Positions 1 to 7,601 are shown, counted from the stretch's first letter. The stretch is DNA of 64,000 nucleotides from an uncultured Prevotella sp. (GCA_905233245.1 CAJODK010000001.1:1-64000), one strand, 5' to 3'. Notes: generated by a model not told the origin, from the letters alone. Program-made: numbers and translations.

Positions 1-1
1 A

Positions 2-151
2 GGCGTAAAGGGTGATTTCTGTACTAAGTTGACAGAAGACATAGAAGATGTTCTCTCCCAGCCAACGTCAGAACTGAAGACAGAATGGAAGCAAGAAGTA
101 GAAATGCAAGTTGACGATGAAGTTCTGCAAGTGTTAAGTCTAAGTTTCTAA
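2..151 (+). CDS. C-terminal end of a DUF2997-like protein (partial)
   Basis: Reading frame 2 is open from the window edge to a TAA at 149-151 and gives 49 residues. It begins with a G-V-K-G-x-x-C stretch followed by an acidic helix (KLTEDIEDVL), which resembles the conserved core of small DUF2997 proteins as I remember them. The stop lies 4 nt before the radical SAM gene, so the two are probably co-transcribed. DUF2997 proteins are known beside DUF1257 and Ycf46-type AAA genes, and such an AAA gene lies 3 kb downstream, which supports the call. No function is established. The start of the gene is outside the window. Confidence 0.5.
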   Translation, partial: GVKGDFCTKLTEDIEDVLSQPTSELKTEWKQEVEMQVDDEVLQVLSLSF

Positions 152-155
152 AACA

Positions 156-689
156 ATGTATCTGCCTATCAATAATATCTGCCACTCTCGTATAAATGGG
201 CCTGGAAATCGTTTGGTGATTTGGGTTCAAGGGTGTAAGTTCAATTGCAAAGGTTGTTTCAATCCAGAAACACATCCTTATACGAAAGAACATTTGGTAG
301 ATGTTGCTGATTTGGTAAAAATGATTAATGAAGACAAGAGTATAGAAGGTATTACGATTTCTGGAGGCGAACCGCTAGATTATCCGAATCAGATGCAATC
401 GTTATTGACTGCTGTTGAGAAACGTATTACTACAATTCTTTATTCTGGTTATCATTACGAAGATATCATTTCAAATAAGGAATTGCTTAATGTTATAAAA
501 CTTGCAGATATGTCAATAATAGGACGTTATGATTCATCTATGCCTCATCCTTATTTGGGGAAGAAATTTGTTCTGACTTCAGATAGGATAGATGTAAATT
601 ACTTCAAGCCTAAACAAATAGTAGAGTATGTGATTAATAAACAAACGATAACAAAAACAGGTATTTTTAAAACTAATAATTATGAATAA
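156..689 (+). CDS. NrdG-like radical SAM 4Fe-4S single-cluster protein
   Basis: This 177-residue protein carries the radical SAM cluster motif C-x3-C-x2-C in the form CKFNCKGC (about residues 27-34) and a GGEP motif near residue 71 for S-adenosylmethionine binding. Size and layout match anaerobic ribonucleotide reductase activase (NrdG) and related glycyl-radical activases. No NrdD or other glycyl radical enzyme is nearby; the neighbours are a DUF2997-like protein, membrane proteins and a Ycf46-type ATPase, so a role in that system is more likely than in nucleotide reduction. The target is unknown. Its stop overlaps the next gene by 8 nt. A near-identical copy of part of its 3' end recurs at 2082-2194. 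Confidence 0.85.
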   Translation: MYLPINNICHSRINGPGNRLVIWVQGCKFNCKGCFNPETHPYTKEHLVDVADLVKMINEDKSIEGITISGGEPLDYPNQMQSLLTAVEKRITTILYSGYHYEDIISNKELLNVIKLADMSIIGRYDSSMPHPYLGKKFVLTSDRIDVNYFKPKQIVEYVINKQTITKTGIFKTNNYE

Positions 690-1983
690 TCAAGAAGTAA
701 AAAGATTATGGTGGCCTTTAATTTGGGCTTTCTTTTATCTATCGTGGGTTCCTTTCCTTTATATGGGGAAAAAATGTGGTAACAAAAAGTGGTTGATGTA
801 TGGAATTATACATCTTGTGTTAATCGGGATTCTCTATGCTATGAGTTCCAAATTTGGAAATACAAGTTGGTATCCACTATTGCTTCTTACGTATGGTATA
901 TGCGGAATGGTTCATACGTATTTAAATGGTAATTCATTTGCTGTAGGTAAATTGGAGGCGAAAATACGAAAGGAGAATCCTCCATTGGAGACTGTTACTA
1001 TAGTTAAACCACTAGAATTGTATTCCATGACGGGTGATTCTTATGGAAAAATGATGAAACCAATACTCTATCTTCTACTTCCAATATGGTTGTTGGGGTG
1101 TTTGGTAGCATTACTTCTTGTGATTTTTGTTGAACATAATATAATTGTTGGTATTTGTTCTTTGGTTGGTCTGATTATGGGAATAGTACCAATTTTTGTA
1201 TTATTAGGTGGCGGAAAATACGAACCAGATAAATCATTCTATTTATGGAGACTCTCAAAAGAAGATTTGTTAAAAATCAAAATGTATTTTACAATAGGTG
1301 GTGTACTAATATTTGTTCTGATATCGGTGATTGATTTTAAAGCACAGAATATCCTGTATTTAGTATCTGCACTAGCAGCATTTTACTATATCAATAAATC
1401 ATTTAAATATCATGAAGATGTTGACTTTGTAACAAATAATGAAGTCTCTGATTTGTTGGGTATGGAAATTGATGAAAAAGTACAAGCGAGCTATCAGAAT
1501 TTTAGCCCTGAATCTGTTAAAAAAGGTAGCAATATGATGTTGCTTACAGATAAAAAATTGTTGTTCGCATTTTTTGATGGAGGGAAATGGTCGTTGATAA
1601 ATAAAAAACTAAAAGATATTTGTAAAATTGGGAGAATTAACACTGATGGTGTTTTAAATCTTACGTCTACATCCAGTTTCTTATATATTGTTTTTTCCGA
1701 TGGAACAAACATTGGGCTGCACATGGATTTATGTGACAAAATAACAAGTAATCCAGACCTTTTCTTTAAGAAATTCCTTACAACGTTCGACGCGATTAAA
1801 TTAGGTAAGACAGATGAAAAAATAGCATCTCGAAGAAGAGTTTCTGTAAATAATGAACCCAAGCCTTCAGTAAGTGATAATAATGGAGGTATTGATGTAC
1901 GAACGATAGATATAAGTGATACTATTCTTGGGAATTTGCGCGATGCGACTCCAATAGAATCAGGTAGAACGTTGGAATTCTAA
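682..1983 (+). CDS. multi-pass membrane protein with a PH-like C-terminal domain (paralogue 1)
   Basis: The 433-residue product has about seven hydrophobic segments in its first 245 residues (roughly 10-28, 37-54, 62-79, 124-148, 152-175, 205-220, 225-240). A soluble C-terminal part follows, whose pattern (LLTDKKLLFAFF...) recalls bacterial PH/YokE-like domains; that is inference. The tail ends in ESGRTLEF. The second half is clearly homologous to the gene at 2195-3211, including a shared K[YF]EPDKSF[YF]-type loop, HEDVDxV, ASYQNF and the end motif. The first three membrane segments are unique to this copy. The ATG sits inside the end of the radical SAM gene, so translation is probably coupled. 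I do not recognise a named family. Confidence 0.75.
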   Translation: MNNQEVKRLWWPLIWAFFYLSWVPFLYMGKKCGNKKWLMYGIIHLVLIGILYAMSSKFGNTSWYPLLLLTYGICGMVHTYLNGNSFAVGKLEAKIRKENPPLETVTIVKPLELYSMTGDSYGKMMKPILYLLLPIWLLGCLVALLLVIFVEHNIIVGICSLVGLIMGIVPIFVLLGGGKYEPDKSFYLWRLSKEDLLKIKMYFTIGGVLIFVLISVIDFKAQNILYLVSALAAFYYINKSFKYHEDVDFVTNNEVSDLLGMEIDEKVQASYQNFSPESVKKGSNMMLLTDKKLLFAFFDGGKWSLINKKLKDICKIGRINTDGVLNLTSTSSFLYIVFSDGTNIGLHMDLCDKITSNPDLFFKKFLTTFDAIKLGKTDEKIASRRRVSVNNEPKPSVSDNNGGIDVRTIDISDTILGNLRDATPIESGRTLEF

Positions 1984-2003
1984 TAGATTAATTGTCATTG
2001 TTT

Positions 2004-2081
2004 ATGGATCAGGACATTTAATAAAAACCTCATAGATTACATCAAAGCTCGCTATGCGGTTTTGGTAATAGAATCATTTGG
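2004..2081 (+). pseudogene. 5' fragment of the Ycf46-type AAA gene (duplication scar)
   Basis: This segment matches the first ~75 bp of the AAA gene at 3227-3305, with one difference in the last 46 bases. It opens with ATG but meets TAA after five codons. It ends inside the shared string ATTTG.GGAAGAAA, where the sequence switches to the radical SAM 3' end. It is a dead fragment left by recombination between the AAA gene and the radical SAM gene. Confidence 0.8.
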
Positions 2082-2194
2082 GAAAGAAATTTGTTCTGAC
2101 TTCAGATAGGATAGATATTAATTACTTCAAGCCTAAACAAATAGTAGAGTATGTGTTAAATAATAACAGTATAACTAAAACAGGAATATTTGAT
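2082..2194 (+). pseudogene. 3' fragment of the NrdG-like radical SAM gene (duplication scar)
   Basis: About 72 bp here differ at only two positions from 562-633 in the radical SAM gene, and weaker similarity continues to the start of the next gene. The fragment lacks the cluster motif. It is in frame with the membrane protein that follows, so an ATG at 2078 could in principle give a fusion with 39 extra residues. The homology shows those residues are radical SAM C-terminus rather than membrane-protein N-terminus. Confidence 0.8.
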
Positions 2195-3211
2195 ATGGAA
2201 AAGATTAAGAAAATTGCGCCAATTCACATGTTGGCAGAAACTCGTGGTAAAGCATTTGCATTATTTATGTATATTGCGATACCATTGTTTCTATTGGTGG
2301 GGTTATTTATGGTCTATCATTCATTCATTAATACAGGAAACACCTTTGATGGAGTAACTGGGCTACTGTGCTTCGTTTTCTTTGGTGGTGGTGGATTATT
2401 CATGTGTAAAGGAGGTGAATATAAACCCAAAAAGTCTTTCTTTTTCTATAGATTGACAAAGGAGGGATTGAAAAAATATATAATATGGGGAGCTATTATC
2501 TTCATAGCATTGATACTATTGATGCTGATAATTGACCCTAGTAAGGTTCTCAAATATGGTGTGGGATATGGTATTTCGGCTATAATAACGTTTTACTATA
2601 TGAACAAATCAATAATCGTTCACGAAGACGTGGACTATGTAGCTAATACACAATTATCTGCTTTAATGGGATTAGAAGTAGATGAGAAGATAAATGCAAG
2701 TTATCAAAATTTTGATTCTTCTAAAAGTTTAGATGTCCAAGAAAATTCTAATATTTTTCTTGTTTCTGATAAAAAAATATTCTTTGCCTATTATAATGGT
2801 AATAATTGGCTCACTACCATTAAGAAACTTGGAGATATCCAAAAAATAGGAATAATGAATTATGGAAATGATGGTACAAGTACATACATGAAACTAGTTT
2901 TTGCTGATGAAACAGAAGTGGGTTTAAGGCTAAATTTATATGATAAACTAACAAGTAATCCTAATTTGTTTGTAAAACGTTTTCTAGATACACTTGATGC
3001 CTATCTTTTGGGTTATTCGATTGTAAGGAATAGTCGTCGTAGAGTATCTGTAGATGCTTCTCCACAAATTCAACAAGAATCATCGCAATCATATAATACG
3101 GCAGAAGAAGTAGGTTCTTCAGTCACTAGACAAATTGATATAGATGATACGATTCTTAATAATTTGCGTGATGCCACCCCAATTGAATCAGGCAGAACTT
3201 TGGAATTATAA
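2195..3211 (+). CDS. multi-pass membrane protein with a PH-like C-terminal domain (paralogue 2)
   Basis: Using the ATG at 2195 gives 338 residues. I chose it over the upstream ATG at 2078 because the intervening 39 codons are a radical SAM remnant. There are about four hydrophobic segments (roughly 20-43, 50-68, 97-115, 121-137), then a soluble domain with a PH-like pattern (NIFLVSDKKIFFAYY). The protein aligns with the second half of the gene at 682-1983 and ends almost identically (DTILNNLRDATPIESGRTLEL). It lacks the first three membrane segments of its paralogue. It lies 15 nt upstream of the AAA gene. Function unknown. Confidence 0.75.
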   Translation: MEKIKKIAPIHMLAETRGKAFALFMYIAIPLFLLVGLFMVYHSFINTGNTFDGVTGLLCFVFFGGGGLFMCKGGEYKPKKSFFFYRLTKEGLKKYIIWGAIIFIALILLMLIIDPSKVLKYGVGYGISAIITFYYMNKSIIVHEDVDYVANTQLSALMGLEVDEKINASYQNFDSSKSLDVQENSNIFLVSDKKIFFAYYNGNNWLTTIKKLGDIQKIGIMNYGNDGTSTYMKLVFADETEVGLRLNLYDKLTSNPNLFVKRFLDTLDAYLLGYSIVRNSRRRVSVDASPQIQQESSQSYNTAEEVGSSVTRQIDIDDTILNNLRDATPIESGRTLEL

Positions 3212-3226
3212 TAATTATTATTGCTT

Positions 3227-4468
3227 ATGAATCAGTCATTCAATAAAAGCCTTGCTGATTACATCAAAGCCCGCTATGCGGTTTTGGTAATAGAATCATT
3301 TGAGGAAGAAAGAGTTTTAAGAGAACTACAGGGTATCGCTCAAAGTATTAATCATGAGTTATACATATGGAACTCTACAGATGGAGTAACCTGTGCAAAT
3401 GGTAGCAATGCAAGTCAAGATAAAACTCTTGACTTTACTGCTGCATTGAAATTCTGTGAGAATCGTGCAAAAGAGCAAGGTAGTAGGAATATCTTCGTGT
3501 TCTGTGATGCTGACGGCTACTTGAACAGTAAGGCCCCTGCTGTTAATCGTAGACGACTCAGAGATTTTGCTATTAATATCAGGAAGAAGGGCTATGTAAG
3601 CAATTGCATCATCATTGCTCCAACCTTTGAGATAACAACAGACTTGCAAAAAGAAATAACATTAATTGACTTCCCACTCCCTTCAAGAGAAGAGGTGAAA
3701 GAAATTATTACTTCATTTCTAAACAACTATAAGGGGATGGATGGCGTTACTATTGATGTTAATAACGAACTGCTTGAGAAATTTGTAGATGCTTCTGTTG
3801 GCTTAACGAAACTGGAGATTGATAATAGTTTTGCAAGGGCATTAGTATCCAATAAAAAGATAGACGCTAATGATTTGAAAGGAATCCTTTCTGAAAAGAA
3901 GCAAATAATCAGGAAGACAGGTATATTGGAGTATATTGACAGTCAACTAAATCTGGATGATGTAGGTGGTTTACAGATATTAAAGAAATGGTTAGAATTG
4001 CGTAGTCATTGCTTTGGTGAAGAGGCTCTGAAATTTGGAGTGAAGCCACCAAAGGGCGTTTTATTGACTGGTATTCCTGGTTGCGGAAAGTCATTAACAG
4101 CAAAGTGTGTGGCTACTGCGTGGAATATGCCTTTGCTGAGATTGGATATGGGTAAAATATTCCAAGGCATTGTTGGCTCTTCTGAATCAAATATGCGTTT
4201 GGCTTTGAAAACAGCAGAAGCCATCTCTCCATCAATATTGTGGATAGACGAGATTGAAAAAGGCTTGTCTGGTGCTTCTGGCGGAGGTGGCGATGGTGGT
4301 ACATCAACCCGTGTGTTTGGTAATTTGCTAACATGGATGCAGGAAAAGACAGCTCCCGTCTTTGTGTTTGCTACAGCCAATTACCCCCAGAGTTGTTACG
4401 CAAAGGAAGATTTGACGAAATATTCTTTGTCGATTTTCCAACAGTGGAGGAGCGTAAAAAGATTTTAA
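3227..4468 (+). CDS. Ycf46-type AAA ATPase, N-terminal part before a frameshift
   Basis: The first 400 residues match Ycf46-like ATPases: an N-terminal domain beginning YIKARYAVLVIESFEEERV, Walker A GIPGCGKSLTAK (about 286-297), Walker B ILWIDEIEK (about 340-348), and the RVFGNLLTWMQEK and VFVFATAN stretches. After ATAN the frame is wrong and ends in about 30 meaningless residues. The family continuation LPPELLRKGRFDE is found in another frame from 4378. The ATG at 3227 is preferred to the TTG at 3221. With the segment to 4842 this would make one protein of about 540 residues. It is either a true loss-of-function deletion or an assembly error. Confidence 0.85.
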   Translation: MNQSFNKSLADYIKARYAVLVIESFEEERVLRELQGIAQSINHELYIWNSTDGVTCANGSNASQDKTLDFTAALKFCENRAKEQGSRNIFVFCDADGYLNSKAPAVNRRRLRDFAINIRKKGYVSNCIIIAPTFEITTDLQKEITLIDFPLPSREEVKEIITSFLNNYKGMDGVTIDVNNELLEKFVDASVGLTKLEIDNSFARALVSNKKIDANDLKGILSEKKQIIRKTGILEYIDSQLNLDDVGGLQILKKWLELRSHCFGEEALKFGVKPPKGVLLTGIPGCGKSLTAKCVATAWNMPLLRLDMGKIFQGIVGSSESNMRLALKTAEAISPSILWIDEIEKGLSGASGGGGDGGTSTRVFGNLLTWMQEKTAPVFVFATANYPQSCYAKEDLTKYSLSIFQQWRSVKRF

Positions 4469-4842
4469 GTATCCACATTTCAAAGTTGGGTCGCGATTTG
4501 AACAAGTTTGATTTGGATAAATTGGCATCTTTGAGTGGTGAACAGACTTTTGGAAAAGATGTCGTTTTGGCTGGAGCAGAACTTGAAGCATGGGTTGCTG
4601 ATTCGTTGATTCAGTCTTTCTCACGAAAGATAGATGGTGACAGTAGTGCCGACTTGTCAATGAAAGACTTTGAAACAACTATCAAGCGTGTTGTCCCAAT
4701 GGGCCAGATGCGAAAGGATGAGTTTACGAAGATTCGTGCATGGGCAAACGAGAATGCTGTGAGTGCATCCTTAAGTCAGACATCACAAGGAAGTGTTATG
4801 CAGAGTGAGGAATTTATTGGTGGTAGAAAATTAGATTTTTAA
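4333..4842 (+). CDS. Ycf46-type AAA ATPase, C-terminal part after the frameshift
   Basis: True homology starts at the CAA codon at 4378 and reads QLPPELLRKGRFDEIFFVDF, the sensor/arginine-finger region that normally follows ATAN in Ycf46-like ATPases. The AAA lid helices and a C-terminal tail follow. The ATG at 4333 only extends the frame backwards and is not a real start. The last residues, GGRKLDF, resemble the ends of the two membrane proteins upstream (SGRTLEF and SGRTLEL). Without the N-terminal part this piece has no nucleotide-binding motifs. Confidence 0.8.
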   Translation: MDAGKDSSRLCVCYSQLPPELLRKGRFDEIFFVDFPTVEERKKILSIHISKLGRDLNKFDLDKLASLSGEQTFGKDVVLAGAELEAWVADSLIQSFSRKIDGDSSADLSMKDFETTIKRVVPMGQMRKDEFTKIRAWANENAVSASLSQTSQGSVMQSEEFIGGRKLDF

Positions 4843-4854
4843 AATAATTAAGTT

Positions 4855-5136
4855 ATGGATAATGAAGCACTGATACGGAACTTTAAAGCTATTTGCAATG
4901 AAGTTTACAAATTTTCTGTAGATGAAAAGAGTATAATATTCCGACTGATAGATAGTTTGTCATGTCTTTCTTCTATCAATAATACTGATGAAGAAATAAA
5001 AATATTATGCAAAAAAGTATATAATATATTATGCGATCATGACCACCTATGGAATGTTTTCACTCGTATATTGAAAAACGAAAAAGTATATGGATATTTT
5101 AGATTAATTGTTACAGATGGACAATATTTAGTCTAA
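4855..5136 (+). CDS. small conserved-looking protein of unknown function
   Basis: This 93-residue acidic, probably helical protein starts 12 nt after the AAA gene and has no membrane segment, signal peptide or motif that I recognise. The AT-rich base use matches the rest of the 1-5.6 kb operon, and spacing suggests co-transcription. It contains three cysteines without a metal-site pattern. Function cannot be assigned. Confidence 0.6.
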   Translation: MDNEALIRNFKAICNEVYKFSVDEKSIIFRLIDSLSCLSSINNTDEEIKILCKKVYNILCDHDHLWNVFTRILKNEKVYGYFRLIVTDGQYLV

Positions 5137-5173
5137 TTATATTAATACATCCTTCAAGACAAATATAAGAAAA

Positions 5174-5584
5174 ATGAAGTGGATTTCTTTAATTGGGCTA
5201 TTATTTTTTGTCACGGGTTGTCACAGTCAGACAATTCGTGACAAATTTAATATGCTTATTGGTAAAGTAGATGCAAATAATATCATTAGAAATAGTAGAA
5301 ATTTGCAGATAGGTATAATTGAAAGTGATGGCTCTATTAGAGACAAGAATAACATGCTGATAGGTAAGGTAGATAACAACGGCACTGTCCGCAATAGAAA
5401 CAATATGCTATTGGGAAAGGTGGAACAGGATGGGGATGTCAGGGATAAAAACAATATGTTGATAGGCAAGATAGATTCTGATGGTGCAGCGCGTGACAGA
5501 AACAACATGGTAGTAGGCTATGCTAAAGGCGTTTCTAAAACGTATGCAGCCGTGTTCTTTTTCTTCGATTTGTTTCAAAGATAA
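5174..5584 (+). CDS. lipoprotein of six 17-residue repeats, 5-fold beta-flower type
   Basis: The 136-residue product has a lipoprotein signal (LLFFVTGC, lipidated Cys near residue 16). Then come six tandem repeats, five of exactly 17 residues with the pattern [IV]R[DN][KR]xNM[LI]IGK[VI]xxDG and a shorter last one. Short repeats of this kind are annotated as 5-fold beta-flower proteins in Bacteroidetes; I make that match from memory. A short hydrophobic stretch (AAVFFFFDLF) ends the protein. It should sit on the outer or inner membrane. It follows the accessory operon in the same direction, but a link to the ATPase system is only positional. Confidence 0.7.
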   Translation: MKWISLIGLLFFVTGCHSQTIRDKFNMLIGKVDANNIIRNSRNLQIGIIESDGSIRDKNNMLIGKVDNNGTVRNRNNMLLGKVEQDGDVRDKNNMLIGKIDSDGAARDRNNMVVGYAKGVSKTYAAVFFFFDLFQR

Positions 5585-5613
5585 CCGATGGAAGATAAGT
5601 TCGCGTTTACAGT

Positions 5614-5715
5614 TTTCGTCAAATGGGTGAATAAAATTTCGTCAAATGGGTGAATAAAATTTCGTCAAATGGGTGAATAAAATTTCGTCAAATGGGTGAA
5701 TAAAATTTCGTCAAA
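5614..5715. repeat. 23-bp tandem repeat array, four units plus a partial fifth
   Basis: The CGTC of each unit starts at 5617, 5640, 5663, 5686 and 5709, a constant 23-bp period. The unit contains CGTCAAATGGGTGAATAAAA. Four units are essentially identical and the fifth diverges after CGTCAAA. There are no spacers, so it is not a CRISPR. The array ends about 25 bp upstream of the promoter of the DUF4143 ATPase gene and may be a cluster of regulator sites. Confidence 0.9.
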
Positions 5716-5739
5716 CGACGGAATTAAGAAAAATATTTG

Positions 5740-5747
5740 TATCTTTG
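5740..5747 (+). promoter_or_regulatory. -7 element of the DUF4143 ATPase gene
   Basis: TATCTTTG fits the Bacteroidetes -7 consensus TAnnTTTG and is followed by CA, as at most promoters in this window. No clear -33 TTTG is present at the usual distance. The element lies 23 nt upstream of the ATG at 5771 and inside the longer reading frame from 5696, which supports the downstream start. Confidence 0.6.
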
Positions 5748-5770
5748 CACCCACATACAAATATGAAGAT

Positions 5771-7045
5771 ATGAAGAATACGTATAAGAAAAGAATAGCG
5801 GACGGCCTTTTGAAGCGAAAATTGGCCGGTAAGGGAGCTGCGCTTATTGAAGGAGCAAAGTGGTGCGGAAAGACTACAACTGCAGAACAAATTGCCAAGA
5901 GTGTGAAGTATATGACGGAAACGGGCATGGTTGATCAGAATATACAGTTGGCAAAATTGAATCCGAAACTGCTCTTAAAAGGCGATTTTCCAAGACTAAT
6001 TGATGAATGGCAGGTAGCTCCGCAGTTGTGGGATAGTATTCGCTTTGAATCAGACCATGGGCCGTTAGGACAGTTTATCCTGACGGGTTCGTCTGTACCA
6101 CCCGATATGAGTCAAGTGATACACTCAGGAACTGGACGTATTGGTTGGCTCAAGATGCGGCCTATGAGCCTTTGGGAGTCGCAGGAATCGTGTGGAGAGG
6201 TGTCACTGGCAGAGTTGTTTACAACTCCTGAACAGATAGGTGCTATTAATCCGATGGACATTGAACAGTTGGCTTTCCTGACGTGCCGTGGTGGGTGGCC
6301 ACTGGCTGTGGATATGGAGCGCGAAATTGCTCTTGACCAGGCTTTTGACTATGTGGAATCTGTTGAAAAACGTGATATACAAAAAGTGGATGGCGTGGAT
6401 CGTAATCCCGTGAGGGTACATCGGCTTTTGCGTTCGCTAGCAAGGAACCAAGGTAGTCAGGCCTCGTTTGGCACTATAAAGGCTGATTTGATGGCAAATG
6501 AAGCCGACTCGTTGTCGGAGGATACCATTGCTTCGTATTGCAAGGCCTTAAAGGAGATTTTTGTGGTGGAGGACAGTGAAGCATGGAATCCTAATCTGAG
6601 AAGCAAGTCTGCTATAAGAACGAGTGATACAAGATACTTTACCGACCCATCTATTGCTACTGCGGCCCTTGGTATTGGCCCGAATGATTTGATTAATGAC
6701 CTGAATACATTTGGTCTGTTCTTTGAAACTATGGCAGTGCGTGATCTCCGTGTCTATGCAGAAGCTTTGAATGGTAAGGTATATCATTTTAGGGATAGAA
6801 ATGGACTAGAATGTGACGCTGTAGTACATTTAAGGGATGGACGCTATGGCTTAGTAGAGATTAAGCTTGGTGGAGATGAACTTATTAAAGATGGTGTTGA
6901 TGCTTTGAAGTCGTTGGCTGAAAAGATAGATACCGAAAAAATGAAGGAACCTTCATTTATGATGGTTCTTATAGGTGCAGGTACATATGCATACCGGAGA
7001 GAGGATGGAGTTTACGTGGTTCCGATTGGATGTTTGAAGGATTAG
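5771..7045 (+). CDS. AAA_14/DUF4143 ATP-binding protein
   Basis: The 424-residue protein has Walker A EGAKWCGKTT near residue 30, a Walker B-like PRLIDEWQ, an ILTGSS sensor motif and a GRIGWLKMRPMSLWE stretch. The DUF4143 domain contains a nuclease-like LECDAVV...GLVEIKLG pattern near the C-terminus. Many such proteins occur in Bacteroidetes, usually as single genes of unknown role, sometimes suspected of defence or toxin functions. I start at the ATG at 5771 because the reading frame upstream contains the promoter. It stands alone behind the 23-bp repeat array. Confidence 0.85.
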   Translation: MKNTYKKRIADGLLKRKLAGKGAALIEGAKWCGKTTTAEQIAKSVKYMTETGMVDQNIQLAKLNPKLLLKGDFPRLIDEWQVAPQLWDSIRFESDHGPLGQFILTGSSVPPDMSQVIHSGTGRIGWLKMRPMSLWESQESCGEVSLAELFTTPEQIGAINPMDIEQLAFLTCRGGWPLAVDMEREIALDQAFDYVESVEKRDIQKVDGVDRNPVRVHRLLRSLARNQGSQASFGTIKADLMANEADSLSEDTIASYCKALKEIFVVEDSEAWNPNLRSKSAIRTSDTRYFTDPSIATAALGIGPNDLINDLNTFGLFFETMAVRDLRVYAEALNGKVYHFRDRNGLECDAVVHLRDGRYGLVEIKLGGDELIKDGVDALKSLAEKIDTEKMKEPSFMMVLIGAGTYAYRREDGVYVVPIGCLKD

Positions 7046-7134
7046 AAACCTTAGCTGCAATAGCATTGTCCTTTCAGTTGATAACTGACAGGTGATAACC
7101 GATAGGTGACAGGTAAGAGGAAAGAAGAAGGCTT

Positions 7135-7416
7135 ATGACATACAGAGAGCTTTGGGAGAAATATTTCAATGTCTCACTCAGTTGGCGGGATATTGACGAT
7201 AATGAGTGCTACAGAATTGTGGATATGAATAATGGGCTGTGGACTGAAGATGAAGTTAAGATAGTACGTAGCACATACGAACCTATTAAGGAAGTGGATG
7301 GCTCAGTATGCATAGTGAGAGGATTGCAGGCGAAGGCGTGCAATGGAATAAGCCTTACAATAAGTAATTTTCATTCTATCCCCACTTACTCACTTGTGGG
7401 CTCTCAAAGCGCATGA
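7135..7416 (+). CDS. small orphan protein whose 3' end is repeat DNA
   Basis: This 93-residue frame begins plausibly (MTYRELWEKYF, acidic, WRDIDDNECYRIVDM) and shows no family I know. The last dozen codons lie in the dispersed palindromic repeat that starts at 7380, so the original C-terminus was probably replaced when the repeat arrived. It may be a truncated remnant, or not expressed. No promoter of the standard type is visible in the 90 bp upstream. Confidence 0.4.
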   Translation: MTYRELWEKYFNVSLSWRDIDDNECYRIVDMNNGLWTEDEVKIVRSTYEPIKEVDGSVCIVRGLQAKACNGISLTISNFHSIPTYSLVGSQSA

Positions 7417-7484
7417 ATGCTGGGATGAGGTGAGTGGGGTCGAAAATGCTCTACCACACTCGCAACCCCACTTTTGACCCCACT
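7380..7484 (+). repeat. dispersed palindromic repeat, copy A
   Basis: Positions 7380-7440 begin CCCCACTTACTCACTT, contain GCGCATGAATGCTGGG and end GTGAGTGGGG, so the ends are imperfect inverted repeats. The same order of blocks occurs at 34291-34355, 34454-34517 (reversed), 46811-46870 (reversed) and, without the outer blocks, at 48758-48811. A second inverted pair, AGTGGGGTC/GACCCCACT, joins 7433-7441 to 7476-7484. Confidence 0.75.
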
Positions 7485-7601
7485 AAGGTGATTTTTAGGA
7501 AGATGGAATTTATGAGGTTGGTTCTGCTCTTTTCTTATGTTTCTCTTGCTCATCTTGTAGCTTTAGGTAAGAAGTAAGAGGTGAGAGGTAACTGAGGTCA
7601 A

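Noticed and set aside
2078..2194. In-frame N-terminal extension of membrane protein 2
   Set aside because: The residues are the C-terminus of the radical SAM protein carried in the duplication scar.
5614..5715. Possible CRISPR array
   Set aside because: Units are contiguous with no spacers and no cas genes are present.
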